Positions 63,828 to 64,000 of a stretch of DNA of 64,000 bases are shown here, piece by piece. Origin of the DNA: Trissonchulus latispiculum (Eukaryota; Nematoda; Enoplea; Enoplida; Ironidae). The number at the start of each line of letters is the position of its first letter. Positions within the stretch are counted from its first letter, which is position 1. Below the pieces are notes generated by a model. It made no database searches. It was given only the letters and a program-made list of their open reading frames with translations, and was not told the DNA's origin. The stretch lies in contig JASAND010020159.1 in assembly GCA_030248195.1 (NCBI GenBank), positions 62,001 to 126,000 of the forward strand. The letters run 5' to 3'. The position numbers were made by a program, and so were the translations under genes.

Positions 63828-64000
63828 ATTCACAGGAAAAAATTTGACTGAATCTAAGCAGCACAATTCATGTCGCTCGGTAAGGATTCACAGGAAAAAA
63901 ATTTTGATAACTTTTAATCCACCAAATTCCTTATCCTCAAAATGTAGTCACAGGAAAAAAAATTCGATCAATTTAAATCGACTAGTTTCCTGTCGCTCCA
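63828..64000. repeat. Degenerate minisatellite, about 60-bp unit (block 2, runs off the window)
   Basis: Three CACAGGAAAAAA cores at about 60-bp spacing with TGTCGCTC near the unit ends. Same unit as 63085-63310. The array continues past position 64000. Confidence 0.65.

Noticed and set aside
63085..64000. Regular short cores with variable spacers look like a CRISPR array
   Set aside because: The cores are poorly conserved, A-rich and low in complexity, the spacers resemble each other, and the DNA is eukaryotic.

Overview
The window looks like nuclear DNA from an animal, most likely an invertebrate and perhaps an early-branching one such as a sponge or cnidarian. The phylum is inference. The grounds are a five-exon WASF/SCAR (WAVE) gene with GT-AG introns, an exon matching the start of the ciliary protein IFT56/TTC26, Ty3/gypsy and BEL/Pao retrotransposons, and many hAT-like and PIF/Harbinger-like non-autonomous DNA transposons. 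Nothing bacterial, no tRNA or rRNA gene and no CRISPR array was recognised.

Layout. 1-9.3 kb is intergenic and holds a Harbinger-like MITE (1718-2076), a 2.6 kb hAT-like element with GGATC arrays at both ends and a perfect 8-bp target duplication (2295-4934), and a GGGTTA-rich inverted-repeat element (7261-7837). 9.3-15.3 kb is the WASF gene on the minus strand; its introns contain a hAT MITE and a composite repeat. 15.4-29.6 kb is a nest of transposons inside transposons. Many can be delimited exactly by target duplications: 8 bp for hAT-like elements, TAA/TTA for Harbinger-like ones, TTAA for one 2.6 kb element. 29.7 kb carries one IFT56 exon on the plus strand, cut off from the rest of the gene by retrotransposons.

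29.95-47.6 kb holds two copies of one gypsy element, head to head. Copy 1 (minus) keeps gag and a 2,031-codon pol frame. Copy 2 (plus) is 5' truncated but keeps a 1,003-codon RT-RH-IN frame. Both carry an unusual 3 kb region 3' of integrase with small ORFs. 47.6-52.7 kb is a frameshifted BEL/Pao element. 52.9-56.3 kb (minus) is an unrecognised, frame-broken coding locus that starts with an SGNH/GDSL hydrolase-like domain and contains a U1-type zinc finger. 57.0-57.7 kb is a 663-bp palindromic foldback element. 58.8-63.0 kb is a second gypsy lineage, interrupted by a hAT-like element (59411-60895) and a Harbinger-like element (61240-62017). The window ends in a degenerate minisatellite of about 60 bp.

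The host genes are few: WASF activates Arp2/3-driven actin branching and IFT56 belongs to the IFT-B complex of cilia. Everything else is transposon biology. The points most worth following up are the gypsy element's long 3' accessory region and possible gag-pol frame change, the hAT and Harbinger families whose subterminal arrays differ between members, a repeat family built on A-tract box motifs, and the SGNH-containing locus.
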